Of a stretch of DNA of 64,000 bases, positions 9,413-18,783 are shown in pieces. Position 1 is the stretch's first letter. Each line of letters starts with the position of its first letter. Origin of the DNA: Candidatus Poribacteria bacterium (lineage in GTDB: Bacteria; Poribacteria; WGA-4E; WGA-3G); NCBI GenBank assembly GCA_028824685.1, contig JAPPCZ010000083.1, forward strand, positions 26,678 through 90,677, written 5' to 3'. Position numbers and translations under genes: made by a program. The notes beneath the pieces were generated by a model. It saw only the letters and a program-made list of their open reading frames with translations. It did no database searches and was not told the DNA's origin.

Positions 9413-9484
9413 AGCGGGTGACGGGAATTGAACCCGCGACCCTCAGCTTGGGAAGCTGAGGCTCTACCGCTGAGCTACACCCGC
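9413..9484 (-). tRNA. tRNA-Gly(CCC)
   Basis: A complete 72-nt cloverleaf reads from 9484 to 9413. Acceptor GCGGGTG pairs with CACCCGC. The D stem is GCTC/GAGC, the anticodon stem TCAGC/GCTGA has loop TTCCCAA (anticodon CCC), the T stem is GCGGG/CCCGT (with one G-T pair), and the discriminator is T, as in many glycine tRNAs. CCA is not encoded. It lies 28 bases upstream of the TPR gene. Confidence 0.93.
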
Positions 9485-9663
9485 GCCCTTTAGGCAATTA
9501 TATCATATCTAAAAGGGAATTGTCAAGACAAAGATATGAAAACAATATACAGCGATATTTATCCGCTTCTGACAATTGAATTCTCACTACGTGTTGGGTC
9601 TAATCAAATTTTTGGTTTCATAACATTATTGCCAAGACAACACAATATTTTAAGACAACGAAA

Positions 9664-9686
9664 GACGGGCAATCTATTTACCCGTC
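9664..9686 (-). terminator. Putative terminator after the peroxiredoxin gene
   Basis: GACGGGC and CCCGTC form a stem around an A/T loop. On the minus strand it is followed by TTTCGTTGTCTT, 30 bases beyond the peroxiredoxin stop. The T-tract is weak. Confidence 0.5.
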
Positions 9687-9715
9687 TTCGTAGTTGTTAG
9701 ATGCAGAATTGTTGC

Positions 9716-10180
9716 TCATAGTTTGTCAAGTTCGTTTAGGACTTGTTCTGCAGTCAGTGTATTATCCGGTGGTGCATCTTCAACGTGTTTGAAGGCAATT
9801 TTACCTGTTTCATCAACGATAAAAACACCGCGGGTCGTTATACCGACTTCTTCAAGTGCCATGCCATATTGTTTTGAGACTTCAAGATTCATGTCTGAGA
9901 GGAGTGGAAAACTGACGCCACCGAGTGCTTCACTCCATGCTTTGTGTGCAAACGTTGAGTCGCGATTGATAGCAACCACATCTGCACCTTTAGCGCGAAT
10001 AGCGTCTAAGTTCTCATTAAAGTCTGGAACTTGTTCTGAACACACAGGCGAAAAATCAAGCGGATAAAAAAGAATTACCAACTTTTTCCCCTCAAAATCA
10101 GCCAAATTAACATCTGTATCTTCCTGGCCTGTAGACCCTGATAAACTAAAATCTGGAGCAGCTTTTCCTATTTCTGCCAT
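9716..10180 (-). CDS. Thiol peroxidase of the AhpC/TSA (Bcp/AhpE-like) peroxiredoxin family
   Basis: This enzyme reduces hydrogen peroxide and organic hydroperoxides with thiols. The peroxidatic cysteine is C47 in FYPLDFSPVCSEQ, matching the PxxxT/SxxC signature with serine. I see no second cysteine placed like the resolving Cys of Bcp or typical 2-Cys enzymes, so a 1-Cys AhpE-like mechanism is plausible. The length of 154 residues is normal, and there is no signal peptide, so it is cytoplasmic. It has a strong ribosome site (GTAGGAGG before ATG) and its own promoter at 10230-10258. It is monocistronic. Confidence 0.93.
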   Translation of the reverse strand: MAEIGKAAPDFSLSGSTGQEDTDVNLADFEGKKLVILFYPLDFSPVCSEQVPDFNENLDAIRAKGADVVAINRDSTFAHKAWSEALGGVSFPLLSDMNLEVSKQYGMALEEVGITTRGVFIVDETGKIAFKHVEDAPPDNTLTAEQVLNELDKL

Positions 10181-10229
10181 TAAATACCTCCTACAGTAAC
10201 TCGTGAAATGGTAACGTTTCTCTTCTTAA

Positions 10230-10258
10230 ATGATACCACAAATTATGACGAAAACCAA
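10230..10258 (-). promoter_or_regulatory. Sigma70-type promoter for the peroxiredoxin gene
   Basis: On the minus strand TTGGTT and TATCAT are separated by 17 bases, about 50 bases upstream of the start codon. Confidence 0.55.
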
Positions 10259-10688
10259 ATTAAAATTGGTGAAAATACATTGTCAATAGTGTAATTTCAG
10301 GTGGTTCAAAGAAAAATATGGTAACTATAAAATATCGCTCATAAAAAACTAATATTCAACACATAATTACGACCTTCTTGCATAAATGAACACAATTGGC
10401 ACAATAATTGCTCATTATTCTATATCCTGATAGCTGCTAACAAATCGAGATTAGTAAGTATGTTGCGATATATTACTACAAATCAACGATGTCGAAACAA
10501 AGTAGGAGGTTATTGTTAGGTTTCTAAAAAATTATCTGATTTGTTATGTTAGCATTAGAAAAATAAACACAACAATATACACATGTGGCTAATTTTCACT
10601 GTTTTCAAAAAAATAGCAGTTGGCATAGATTAGCCAGATCGTAGCACATGCTAAAAAAGCATGGCACAACAAATATGGAGATTTCAAA
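10259..10688. other. AT-rich intergenic region between divergent genes
   Basis: No coding potential is visible over about 430 bases. It holds the sigma54-like promoter at 10397-10412 and otherwise A/T-rich sequence that could include activator-binding sites. The transcript of the downstream gene would have a 5' leader of about 265 bases, in which I see no known riboswitch. Confidence 0.6.
10397..10412 (+). promoter_or_regulatory. Sigma54 (RpoN)-type -24/-12 promoter
   Basis: TGGCACAATAATTGCT matches the TGGCAC-N5-TTGCW consensus, with the GG and GC dinucleotides at the correct spacing. It lies 277 bases upstream of the FGE-like gene in a non-coding stretch. No rpoN or bacterial enhancer-binding protein is in this window. 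Confidence 0.5.
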
Positions 10689-11810
10689 ATGAAAAACCGA
10701 AGCGGAATATACAACGGACTAACCATTTGCATATTGGTTTTAATTGGTATTTATCCTTGTAAAGCAAATCCTCCTGAAAATATGGTATTGATCCCAGCAG
10801 GAGATGGGATTGCGTCATTCTATATGGACAAATACGAAGTCACTAACGCACAATACAAAAAGTTTATTGATGCCAATCCACTGTGGCAGAAAGACAAAGC
10901 TTTAACCTCAATTGTAGGGGATACATATTTATGGGGTTGGAGAGGTAATATGTACCCAAAGGGAAGGGCAAATCATCCTGTAGTCGGTATTAGCTGGTTT
11001 GCCGCTAAAGCCTACGCAGAATGGATTGGCAAAGAACTCCCTACACAAGCGCAGTGGGAAAAAGCTGCGCGTGGGGCTTTAATTGGAAAGAAATATCCAT
11101 GGGGAGATACTGAACCTGACAATAAAGCTAACTATGATCGTTACACACCAAAGGTTAGCTTCAGCAAACCTCCAACAAAAGCGGTTGGGAATTATGCACC
11201 TAACGAATACGGTCTATACGACATGGCAGGTAACGTCGAAGAATGGTGTCTGGATCGGTTAGATGTTGACGATATTCATGGAAGGTATCACAGATTACGC
11301 GGCGGTTCTTGGTTTAGTAGTGCCAAAGAACTACAGATTTCAAGGATAAGTCAACATCCTGCTGATGATGGTATGGGAACCGTCGGTTTTAGATGTGTGT
11401 CGGCAATAAATGGTGCGAAGTCAAAAAATGTGGAGACTGATATGTCTTCTTGGTTGTATGAAAACATGCAGAACGGGTTTGATAGCGCACTCTATAGCGT
11501 GTCTGAAGGTTTTACCCCACACTCTGTACTTGAAGCAAGATTTGATAGAATCGTGCAATACTACACTGGACATCCTCGTAAGTTCGAAAAGGAACTCATG
11601 CGTATGTTCACGGAGGTAATAGCAGAACAAAATTCGGAATCCCAATCTGAAGAAGTTAGTATCAGTCGGGACACGACTCTGCTGTTGTGGAAGTTCTATC
11701 TTGAGATATATTTTGAGCATATTGAAAAAAGTGTTGAGGAGAAGCTGCGTCTTTTCAAAGGATGTGTACTGAAAAAAATAGACAACCTTTTGATGGAAGA
11801 GGGTTATTGA
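10689..11810 (+). CDS. Exported FGE/SUMF1-domain protein with C-terminal extension
   Basis: A Sec signal peptide (about residues 1-26, TICILVLIGIYPCKA) is followed by a formylglycine-generating-enzyme-like fold (30-240). It shows the usual landmarks MDKYEVTNAQYKKFID, HPVVGISWFAAKAYAEWIGKELP, TQAQWEKAARG, YPWGD, YGLYDMAGNVEEW, RLRGGSW and VGFRCV. The paired catalytic cysteines of true FGE near the C terminus are not apparent, so it is more likely a structural or ligand-binding relative than a sulfatase-activating enzyme. A C-terminal extension of about 130 residues has no recognisable domain. GGAG lies 9 bases before the ATG. It follows a sigma54-type promoter, which is unusual for this family. 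Confidence 0.85.
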   Translation: MKNRSGIYNGLTICILVLIGIYPCKANPPENMVLIPAGDGIASFYMDKYEVTNAQYKKFIDANPLWQKDKALTSIVGDTYLWGWRGNMYPKGRANHPVVGISWFAAKAYAEWIGKELPTQAQWEKAARGALIGKKYPWGDTEPDNKANYDRYTPKVSFSKPPTKAVGNYAPNEYGLYDMAGNVEEWCLDRLDVDDIHGRYHRLRGGSWFSSAKELQISRISQHPADDGMGTVGFRCVSAINGAKSKNVETDMSSWLYENMQNGFDSALYSVSEGFTPHSVLEARFDRIVQYYTGHPRKFEKELMRMFTEVIAEQNSESQSEEVSISRDTTLLLWKFYLEIYFEHIEKSVEEKLRLFKGCVLKKIDNLLMEEGY

Positions 11811-11826
11811 GAATCGTGAGTAGAGT

Positions 11827-11854
11827 GAGCGCGAGGAAAGATTTTCCTTCGCTC
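11827..11854 (+). terminator. Putative terminator after the FGE-like gene
   Basis: GAGCG-C-GAGGAAA pairs with TTTCCTT-CGCTC around a GAT loop, 16 bases beyond the stop codon. A short TATTTCC tail follows. A stronger hairpin with a T-run comes at 11940. Confidence 0.5.
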
Positions 11855-11939
11855 TATTTCCTAAGAATCTCATCAAGAGCATTTTTATGAATCAGATTTT
11901 TTTAGTACTGATTAATCCTACACTCATTCATATTGTTAG

Positions 11940-11969
11940 GGCGGGCCTCTCGACCCGCCTGTTGTTTTT
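11940..11969 (+). terminator. Rho-independent terminator
   Basis: GGCGGG and CCCGCC enclose CCTCTCGA and are followed by TGTTGTTTTT. It is about 130 bases after the FGE-like gene. GC-rich palindromes of this kind also occur as dispersed repeats. Confidence 0.6.
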
Positions 11970-12028
11970 ATAAAGAAATAGTGCGAATTATATTCGGGCA
12001 TGAAAACAGAATAGCTTTACAAAATCCT

Positions 12029-12056
12029 TGACAAATTTCTAACACCATGTAATACT
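12029..12056 (+). promoter_or_regulatory. Candidate sigma70 promoter upstream of the ATP-grasp cluster
   Basis: TTGACA is followed after 16 bases by TAATAC. It is 430 bases from the first gene, with a MITE in between, so it may be an old promoter. Confidence 0.35.
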
Positions 12057-12182
12057 TTCAGTTATGCATTATAATTAAACAACGATTGATCTTTCTGCCT
12101 AAAAAGTTGGCAATTGGCAAAAGGGAACTTTCAATTCCAAAAACACCTAAAGCGGGCAACTAATCCTTACACTTAGAGATAT

Positions 12183-12198
12183 TGGCATACGTATTGCC
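12183..12198 (+). promoter_or_regulatory. Second sigma54-like promoter, upstream of the ATP-grasp cluster
   Basis: TGGCATACGTATTGCC fits TGGCAY-N5-TTGCN with correct GG/GC spacing, 286 bases before the ATP-grasp start. The match is also an imperfect palindrome. A sigma70-like TTGGTA-18-TATAGT overlaps just downstream, so assignment is open. Confidence 0.35.
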
Positions 12199-12228
12199 TC
12201 ACACCTTGGTATAGGGCAGGCGTAATCA

Positions 12229-12404
12229 TTATAGTGGATTTTACAATTAACTTTACATTGTCACTCAGTATTTACAAAGTGTTCTACAGTTTTAAAGTCG
12301 CGACCAGGAGGTCGCTCCTACAGGAAGAGGCACTATGAATTGCGCTACTACAAACGCATCAAACCTATAAAAAACTGTAAGAGTAGTTTTAGATTTCACT
12401 ATAA
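12229..12404. repeat. MITE-like element, family B copy 1
   Basis: Termini TTATAGTG and CACTATAA are perfect 8-base inverted repeats, with partial similarity extending inward (GATTTTACAATTAAC at the left). Inside is a REP-like palindrome, CGCGACCAGGAGGTCGCTCCTACA, at about 12300-12323. A related element is at 35334-35470. Together with the promoters above it accounts for the long gap 11855-12483. Confidence 0.6.
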
Positions 12405-12483
12405 AAGCGTTCCCCTAAGCATCTTTACATTTTAGTTTCGGAATATAAATTTTGACTGCGGACAAGTAGGGAGGCTCATTGCA

Positions 12484-13920
12484 ATGGCGAGATTTGATGG
12501 ATACAACACCGACGGATTTTATGATGAGATGTTTTTTTCTGACGGGAGTGCGCGCTCTGCTGTCCAGATGCTCGTTGAACGGATTGCAAACTTTCCAAAT
12601 GGGGAATTAATACGCCGCCAGATCACCGCTGAATATGCCTTGCTCCGAATGGGAATAACTTTCAACGTGTACGCAGACGAACAGGGGGTTGAAAAAATCT
12701 TCCCATTTGACCTTATCCCTCGAATAATAGATGCTACTGAATGGGAATGGATAGAACGCGGTCTCAAACAGCGAATTCATGCCCTCAATCTATTCATTGA
12801 CGACGTTTACCACGAACAAAAAATAATAAAAGACGGAATTGTTCCTGCTGAGGTTGTGCTTTCATCGGATCGTTACCTTGAACAGTGCATCGGCTTAGAT
12901 CCACCGCGCGGTATTTGGTGTCATATCACCGGTACTGACTTAGTTCGAGATGGTGACGGACAGATTTATGTGTTAGAAGACAATCTCGGATGTCCGTCAG
13001 GTGTGTCTTATGTCGTAGAAAATCGGCAGTTGATGAAACGGACATTTCCGCAGTTGTTTGGTATGTCACAGATTGAGCCTGTGGAGGATTATCCAAGTCA
13101 CTTACTGGATATGCTGCAATACCTCGTAAGTGACAGAGTAATGTCCCCCGAAGTTGCGTTGCTTACGCCCGGTATCTACAACTCTGCCTATTTTGAGCAT
13201 TCATTTCTTGCACAGCAGATGGGGGTTGAATTGGTTGAGGGACGGGATTTAGTAGTTATGGACGGGTATGTCCACATGCGAACGACCAAAGGCTTTGAAC
13301 GTGTTGATGTCATCTACCGCCGAATTAACGATGATTTCCTTGATCCAGAAGTATTCAACTCAGAATCGCTATTAGGTGTACCTGGACTAATGGAGGTTTA
13401 CAAATCTGGACGACTTGCATTAATCAATGCACCCGGCACTTGTGTTGCTGATGACAAAGTTGTGTGTGCTTATGTGCCACAGATTATCAAATACTATCTT
13501 GATGAAGATATAATCGTACCAAACGTTCCAACCTACATGTGTTGGGAAGACGAAGATCGAAAGTACGTTTTGGAACATATTGGTGAGCTTGTTGTGAAAG
13601 AAGCAAACCAGTCTGGTGGATACGGCATGTTAATTGGTCCACATGCAACAAAAGCTGAACATGAAGATTTTGCTGAAAGAATCAAAGCGAATCCACGCAA
13701 CTATATTGCCCAACCCACGCTTGCACTCTCGCGGGTGCCTGTGTTAATTGACGACCATTTTGAAGGTCGACATGTTGATCTACGCCCGTTTATCCTTTAT
13801 GGTGAGGAAATCTATGTCCTCCCCGGTGGGTTGACACGGGTTGCACTCAAAAAAGGGTCGCTCGTAGTTAATTCTTCGCAGGGTGGTGGTAGCAAGGATA
13901 CTTGGGTATTGTCAGGTTAG
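12484..13920 (+). CDS. Circularly permuted ATP-grasp type 2 protein (DUF404/DUF407)
   Basis: ATP-grasp enzymes join a carboxylate to an amine or thiol through an acyl phosphate. This permuted family is known from genome analyses of predicted amidoligases, but its substrate is unknown. Landmarks are DLIPRIIDATEWEWIERGLKQR, GIWCHITGTDLVRDGDGQIYVLEDN, SGVSYVVENR, LTPGIYNSAYFEHSFLAQQMGVELVEGRDL, a central VVKEANQSGGYGMLIG nucleotide-binding segment and a C-terminal LPGGLTRVA and SQGGGSKDTWVL. It ends 15 bases before the alpha-E gene, the classical neighbour. GGGAGG lies 9 bases before the ATG. Length (478) is typical. Confidence 0.92.
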   Translation: MARFDGYNTDGFYDEMFFSDGSARSAVQMLVERIANFPNGELIRRQITAEYALLRMGITFNVYADEQGVEKIFPFDLIPRIIDATEWEWIERGLKQRIHALNLFIDDVYHEQKIIKDGIVPAEVVLSSDRYLEQCIGLDPPRGIWCHITGTDLVRDGDGQIYVLEDNLGCPSGVSYVVENRQLMKRTFPQLFGMSQIEPVEDYPSHLLDMLQYLVSDRVMSPEVALLTPGIYNSAYFEHSFLAQQMGVELVEGRDLVVMDGYVHMRTTKGFERVDVIYRRINDDFLDPEVFNSESLLGVPGLMEVYKSGRLALINAPGTCVADDKVVCAYVPQIIKYYLDEDIIVPNVPTYMCWEDEDRKYVLEHIGELVVKEANQSGGYGMLIGPHATKAEHEDFAERIKANPRNYIAQPTLALSRVPVLIDDHFEGRHVDLRPFILYGEEIYVLPGGLTRVALKKGSLVVNSSQGGGSKDTWVLSG

Positions 13921-13935
13921 ACGTAGGTGAAAGTC

Positions 13936-14919
13936 ATGCTCAGTCGCGTTGCAGAATCAATTTACTGGATGAGTCGCTACATTGAACGCGCGGAAAATGT
14001 TGCGCGTTTTGTTGATGTCAACCTGCAGCTTATACTTGACCAACCTGTTGGCATGCAGGCACAATGGGAACCTTTGGTTGCCACTACTGGCGATGACGAG
14101 GAATTTGAGGAACGCTACGGCGAAACGTCACGTGAAGCAGTCCTTAAATTTTTGACCTTTGACACTGAAAATCCAAATTCTATCATATCCTGCCTACGTG
14201 CTGCCCGCGAAAACGCGCGTTCAATTCGTGAAAATATATCCTCTGAGATGTGGGAAAAGTTAAACGATGCATATTTGATGGTGACAGAAACCCCTGAAGA
14301 ATGGGCGATGACAGAACCACATCAATTCTTCACGGACATCAAAGTCGCATCACATCTGTTCATGGGACTGACAGATAACATCATGTCCCACAGCGAAGCA
14401 TGGCATTTTTGTCAATTGGGCAGACTTATTGAACGCGCTGACAAAACATCCCGAATTGTTGATGTAAAATACTTCATTCTGCTTCCCTCTGTCTCGGATG
14501 TGAATACGCCATTTGATGATATTCAATGGGGGGCATTGCTCCATTCTGCAAGTGCATTTGAGATGTACCGCCGAACACACGGACTCATCTCTCCTAACAA
14601 TGTTGTTGCTTTTCTACTTCTTGACCGAGAATTTCCACGGTCAGTGCTTTACTGTCTTTCCAAGGCTGAAGAATCGCTTCACGCTATTTCTGGTACTCCT
14701 TTAGAAACCTTTTCAAACTCAGCTGAACAGGGTTTAGGACAACTTCGTTCCGAATTTGCTTATGCGCAAGTTGATCAGGTTCTCCATAGCGGTTTGCATG
14801 AGTTTTTGGACGCATTCCAAACAAAACTCAACGATGTCGGTGAAGATATTTACAAAACTTTTTTCGCTTTGCGTCCTGTAAATGGAGAAGATACACAATC
14901 ACAATCACAATTGCAATGA
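13936..14919 (+). CDS. Alpha-E domain protein (DUF403)
   Basis: This is an all-helical protein of the alpha-E family, always found with permuted ATP-grasp and transglutaminase genes. Its biochemical role is unknown; a scaffold or substrate-presenting role has been proposed. The diagnostic start MLSRVAESIYWMSRYIERAENVAR is present, which is why I choose ATG at 13936 over GTG at 13927. Other conserved parts are AARENARSIRENISSEMWEKLN and FCQLGRLIERADKTSRIVDV. Length is normal. It is co-transcribed with the preceding gene. Confidence 0.92.
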   Translation: MLSRVAESIYWMSRYIERAENVARFVDVNLQLILDQPVGMQAQWEPLVATTGDDEEFEERYGETSREAVLKFLTFDTENPNSIISCLRAARENARSIRENISSEMWEKLNDAYLMVTETPEEWAMTEPHQFFTDIKVASHLFMGLTDNIMSHSEAWHFCQLGRLIERADKTSRIVDVKYFILLPSVSDVNTPFDDIQWGALLHSASAFEMYRRTHGLISPNNVVAFLLLDREFPRSVLYCLSKAEESLHAISGTPLETFSNSAEQGLGQLRSEFAYAQVDQVLHSGLHEFLDAFQTKLNDVGEDIYKTFFALRPVNGEDTQSQSQLQ

Positions 14920-14940
14920 AGCAGGACTATCGCAATTGCA

Positions 14941-15192
14941 GTAGGTTGGGTTGAACTGTAAGCGAAACCTATAAGTGTTAACTTAAGGATATCCCATTGT
15001 TGGAAGGGTTTAAAACCTTGATTTAACTACTTAAATCTCTAAATATCGGGCTTACAAGCCCTCCAACAAGAGAAAAACCAACAATTTTCTCTTAAATTGA
15101 CACCTATGGATTGAGTTGTAAGCGAAACCCAACATTTTTTGGTATTTATAGGTGTTTTTGTCGGGTTTCGCAAGCTCTACCCGACCTACAAG
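14941..15192. repeat. Nested dispersed inverted repeats (GTCGGGTTTCGC family and GGGCTTACAAGCCC unit)
   Basis: The outer part is a degenerate inverted pair: GTAGGTTGGGTTGAACTG at 14941 against GTCGGGTTTCGCAAGCTCTA at 15162, followed by CCCGACCTAC. The inner part, 15003-15070, runs from GTTGGAAGGGTTTAAAACC to GGGCTTACAAGCCCTCCAAC and is a second inverted repeat. The same two units recur at 26422-26614 and near 56365. No gene is present in 14920-15229. Confidence 0.6.
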
Positions 15193-15229
15193 AGGCTGCT
15201 AATCTGCTATGCAGAAAAGGAAAACAGAT

Positions 15230-18200
15230 ATGGCAATTCGTGTGGCAATCAATCACAAATCCTTATATCAATATGATCGGTTGGTTTGGCTCTCTCCCCA
15301 TATCTTCCGATTAAAGCCTGCAATGCATTGTCGAACCCCGATTGAAGCGTACTCACTCAAAATTGAGCCAAAGAACCACTTCATCAATTGGCAACAAGAT
15401 CCATTCGGTAATTATCAAGCGCGCGTCGTTTTCCCTGAACCCACCCAAGCATTGTCTCTTGAAGTGGATCTGGTTGCAAATATGACGGTTATCAATCCGT
15501 TTGACTTTTTTCTTGAGGAAAGTGCAGAATACTTTCCGTTTAGCTACGAACCGCAGGTCAAAAAAGAGTTGATGCCGTTCATGGAAGTGAAAGAAAATAG
15601 TCCTCTACTAACTGAATGGTTGATAGGTGTTGATAAGTCCAAGCAAAAATTAATTGATTTTCTTGTAGGTATCAATCGTCGTCTGTGGGAAGATATAAAA
15701 TATACAATTCGGATGGAACCAGGAGTACTAACCTGCAATGAAACCTTGGAAAAGCGAATAGGTTCATGTCGTGATAGCGGTTGGTTGCTCGTACAAATTC
15801 TACGACATCTTGGATTAGCGGCGCGTTTTGTCTCAGGCTATCTTGTTCAACTTGTCGCTGATCAGAAACCTGTAGAAGGTCCTGCCGGTCCACCGCAGGA
15901 TTTCACCGATTTACACGCGTGGTGTGAGGTGTATGCACCAGGGGCAGGCTGGATAGGGCTTGATCCAACGTCAGGGTTATTCGCTGGTGAGGGACATATC
16001 CCGTTGGCATGTGTGCCCGATCCAGTGAGTGCTGCCCCCGTCACCGGCTATACAGGCCCGTGTGAAACAGAATTTACATACAGTAATACCGTACAACGAA
16101 TTCACGAAGACCCGCGCGTTACTAAACCTTACACTGATATACAGTGGGAAGCGATTAATGCCCTCGGTCAGCAAGTAGACGAAGATATAATCCACAACGA
16201 TATTCGACTAACAATGGGTGGAGAACCCACCTTTGTATCCGTTGACGATACAGAAGGCCCTGAATGGAATACAGAGGCAGATAGCCCGGAAAAGCGCCGT
16301 TTAGCGGCGGATTTACTAAAGCGATTGCGCGACAGCTTCGGTCCTGGTGGTGTTTTGTCTTACGGTCAAGGTAAATGGTATCCGGGTGAACCACTACCAC
16401 GTTGGAAATTTGGATGTTTTTGGCGAAAAGACGGTATCCAAGTCTGGCAAAATGACACACTACTCGCTGAACCTAATAAAGATTATGGGTTTGACGTTGA
16501 ACATGCAGAGAAATTTTTACGCCATCTGGCAAATCGGTTAAATGTTTCATCAGACTATATCAGATCCGCCTACGAAGATATAGTCTTTTTCCTTTGGACT
16601 GAAGGCAAACTCCCTATAAACATTGACCCAGATGAAATTGATTTCAAAGAAATATCAGAGAGACAAAAATTGATTCAGTTACTCCAAACTGAAAAAATCG
16701 GTGAACCGGTTGGTTATGTGCTGCCTTTAGGTTGGAATTTTGAAAACGATTCATGGGAGAGTTGTGCATGGAACTTTAGAGGTGGGCATATGTTCCTACT
16801 CCCCGGCGATTCAGCAATAGGATACCGTCTTCCGCTTGAGTCCTTGCCGTGGGTTGCCCCTGAACATGAAGAACCATTTTTTGAACGTGATCCGTTTGAG
16901 CCTCGTGATGCTAATATCAGTCATAGCGATGCCACAGAAACACGAGAAAAAACAAGTAAAGAGATAAATCAACAAGAATCAATTATCCGGACTGCTCTAT
17001 GTATTGAACCTCGTGATGGTCGGTTGCACATTTTCATGCCGCCTTTGTCCCATTTAGAACACTACCTATCGCTTCTTGAAGCAATCGAAGCAGCAGCCGA
17101 AGCATTAGAAATGCCTATAATTTTTGAAGGGTATGAAGTGTCACACGATTGGCGAATTCAATCGTTGAGTGTAACGCCGGATCCAGGTGTGATTGAGGTA
17201 AACATCCATCCAGCAGAAAATTGGGATGGAGTAGTCCATAATATCACAACGCTCTATGAACAAGCACGGTTAGCGGGTCTCAGTGCTGAAAAATTCATGT
17301 TAGATGGTCGACACACAGGAACGGGCGGTGGAAATCACATCATCATTGGCGGACCGACACCCGCTGACAGTCCGCTTTTACGACAACCACACTTATTGCG
17401 TAGTCTCATCACCTATTGGCAACATCATCCAGGGTTGTCCTATCTCTTCTCCAGTGCCTTTATCGGTCCGACAAGTCAAGCACCTCGTGTAGACGAAGGC
17501 CGTGATGAACAACTCTATGAACTTGAGGTGGCATTTCAGCAGATTCCTGATGCTGTTTCCACGGAATCTAAAGTTGATGGAGAGAAATCACCGCTCTGGT
17601 TAGTAGACCGATTGTTGCGACATCTGTTGGTTGATTTAACAGGAAACACGCATCGCGCAGAATTTTGCATCGATAAACTTTATTCCCCAGATTCAGCCAG
17701 TGGTAGACTTGGATTGCTGGAAATGCGCGCATTTGAGATGCCCCCGCACGCGCAGATGAGTGTTGTGCAGATGTTACTAATTCGTGCGTTGATCGCTAAA
17801 TTCTGGTCCACCCCATACACAGGCAAACTAGTAAGATGGGGAACAGAATTACATGACAGATTTATGCTTCACCACTATGTGCGTTCTGACATTCAGGAAG
17901 TCATATCAGAACTACAAGATGCGGGGTATCCGTTTGAAGGGGCATGGCTTGAACCATTTTTTGAGTTCCGATTTCCACTACTCGGCACTGTAAACGTCCA
18001 AGACATTGAACTGGAATTGCGAATGGCGATTGAACCGTGGCATGTGCTTGGGGAAGAGGTCACGCGGACAGGAACATCGCGTTTCGTGGATTCCTCTGTT
18101 GAGAGAGTACAGGTCAAACTACGTGGACTGATAGACTCTCGTTATGTCGTAACTTGCAACGGTCGCCGCTTGATTCTGCATAGTACAGGCACACATGGTG

Positions 18201-18580
18201 AATATGTGGGAGGGGTGCGGTATCGGGCGTGGCAACCAACATCGGCATTGCACCCAACAATCGGTGTCCACTCACCACTTGTTTTTGATGTTATAGACAC
18301 TTGGAATGGACGCTCAATTGGCGGATGTACCTATCACGTGGCACACCCTGGCGGACGAAGTTACGATACCTTCCCGGTTAATGCCTACGAAGCAGAATCC
18401 CGCCGTGTCAGCCGTTTCGCGACAGATGGACACACGCCGGGTGTAATTCAACCAAAACCCGCTCGCGCAGTTCCTGGAACTTTTCTCTCAGAAGGACGCA
18501 CTCCAGGTCCAATAGATGTCCCTCCTGAAGAGACAAATGCTGAGTATCCGTATACTTTGGACCTGCGAAGACAATCCTAA
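15230..18580 (+). CDS. Transglutaminase-like protease fused to DUF2126
   Basis: The N-terminal bacterial transglutaminase module (about residues 1-300) has a papain-like triad: C180 in GSCRDSGW, H229 in DLHAWCEV and D245 in IGLDPTSG. The rest is DUF2126 (about 330-1090), with landmarks LTMGGEPTFVSVDD, GPGGVLSYGQGKWYPGEPLPRW, EVNIHPAENWDG and LDGRHTGTGGGNHIIIGG. Such fusions travel with permuted ATP-grasp and alpha-E proteins and are thought to form a peptide-bond making and breaking system; no substrate is established. I choose ATG at 15230 because AAAGGA lies 9 bases upstream; an ATG at 15209 adds 7 unconserved residues. Confidence 0.92.
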   Translation: MAIRVAINHKSLYQYDRLVWLSPHIFRLKPAMHCRTPIEAYSLKIEPKNHFINWQQDPFGNYQARVVFPEPTQALSLEVDLVANMTVINPFDFFLEESAEYFPFSYEPQVKKELMPFMEVKENSPLLTEWLIGVDKSKQKLIDFLVGINRRLWEDIKYTIRMEPGVLTCNETLEKRIGSCRDSGWLLVQILRHLGLAARFVSGYLVQLVADQKPVEGPAGPPQDFTDLHAWCEVYAPGAGWIGLDPTSGLFAGEGHIPLACVPDPVSAAPVTGYTGPCETEFTYSNTVQRIHEDPRVTKPYTDIQWEAINALGQQVDEDIIHNDIRLTMGGEPTFVSVDDTEGPEWNTEADSPEKRRLAADLLKRLRDSFGPGGVLSYGQGKWYPGEPLPRWKFGCFWRKDGIQVWQNDTLLAEPNKDYGFDVEHAEKFLRHLANRLNVSSDYIRSAYEDIVFFLWTEGKLPINIDPDEIDFKEISERQKLIQLLQTEKIGEPVGYVLPLGWNFENDSWESCAWNFRGGHMFLLPGDSAIGYRLPLESLPWVAPEHEEPFFERDPFEPRDANISHSDATETREKTSKEINQQESIIRTALCIEPRDGRLHIFMPPLSHLEHYLSLLEAIEAAAEALEMPIIFEGYEVSHDWRIQSLSVTPDPGVIEVNIHPAENWDGVVHNITTLYEQARLAGLSAEKFMLDGRHTGTGGGNHIIIGGPTPADSPLLRQPHLLRSLITYWQHHPGLSYLFSSAFIGPTSQAPRVDEGRDEQLYELEVAFQQIPDAVSTESKVDGEKSPLWLVDRLLRHLLVDLTGNTHRAEFCIDKLYSPDSASGRLGLLEMRAFEMPPHAQMSVVQMLLIRALIAKFWSTPYTGKLVRWGTELHDRFMLHHYVRSDIQEVISELQDAGYPFEGAWLEPFFEFRFPLLGTVNVQDIELELRMAIEPWHVLGEEVTRTGTSRFVDSSVERVQVKLRGLIDSRYVVTCNGRRLILHSTGTHGEYVGGVRYRAWQPTSALHPTIGVHSPLVFDVIDTWNGRSIGGCTYHVAHPGGRSYDTFPVNAYEAESRRVSRFATDGHTPGVIQPKPARAVPGTFLSEGRTPGPIDVPPEETNAEYPYTLDLRRQS

Positions 18581-18783
18581 TCAACAACTTACTGAACGTG
18601 AGTTTGATAATAAAATGTGAGTTTGCTCTAAACACTTTTCAAGCCTAAAAAAGCACTGTTTTTGTAACATAACCTGTTAGGTTGTGCCGTTTTTGCCAAA
18701 AATAATAGAAAATGCTGCGGGTGAAAACTTTTTCAAACTCACGTTACTTAATACATTTGTTCACTTAAAACGTCACTATAAAC

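Noticed and set aside
10689..11810. Active formylglycine-generating enzyme
   Set aside because: The fold is present, but the pair of catalytic cysteines is not seen, and no sulfatase gene is nearby.
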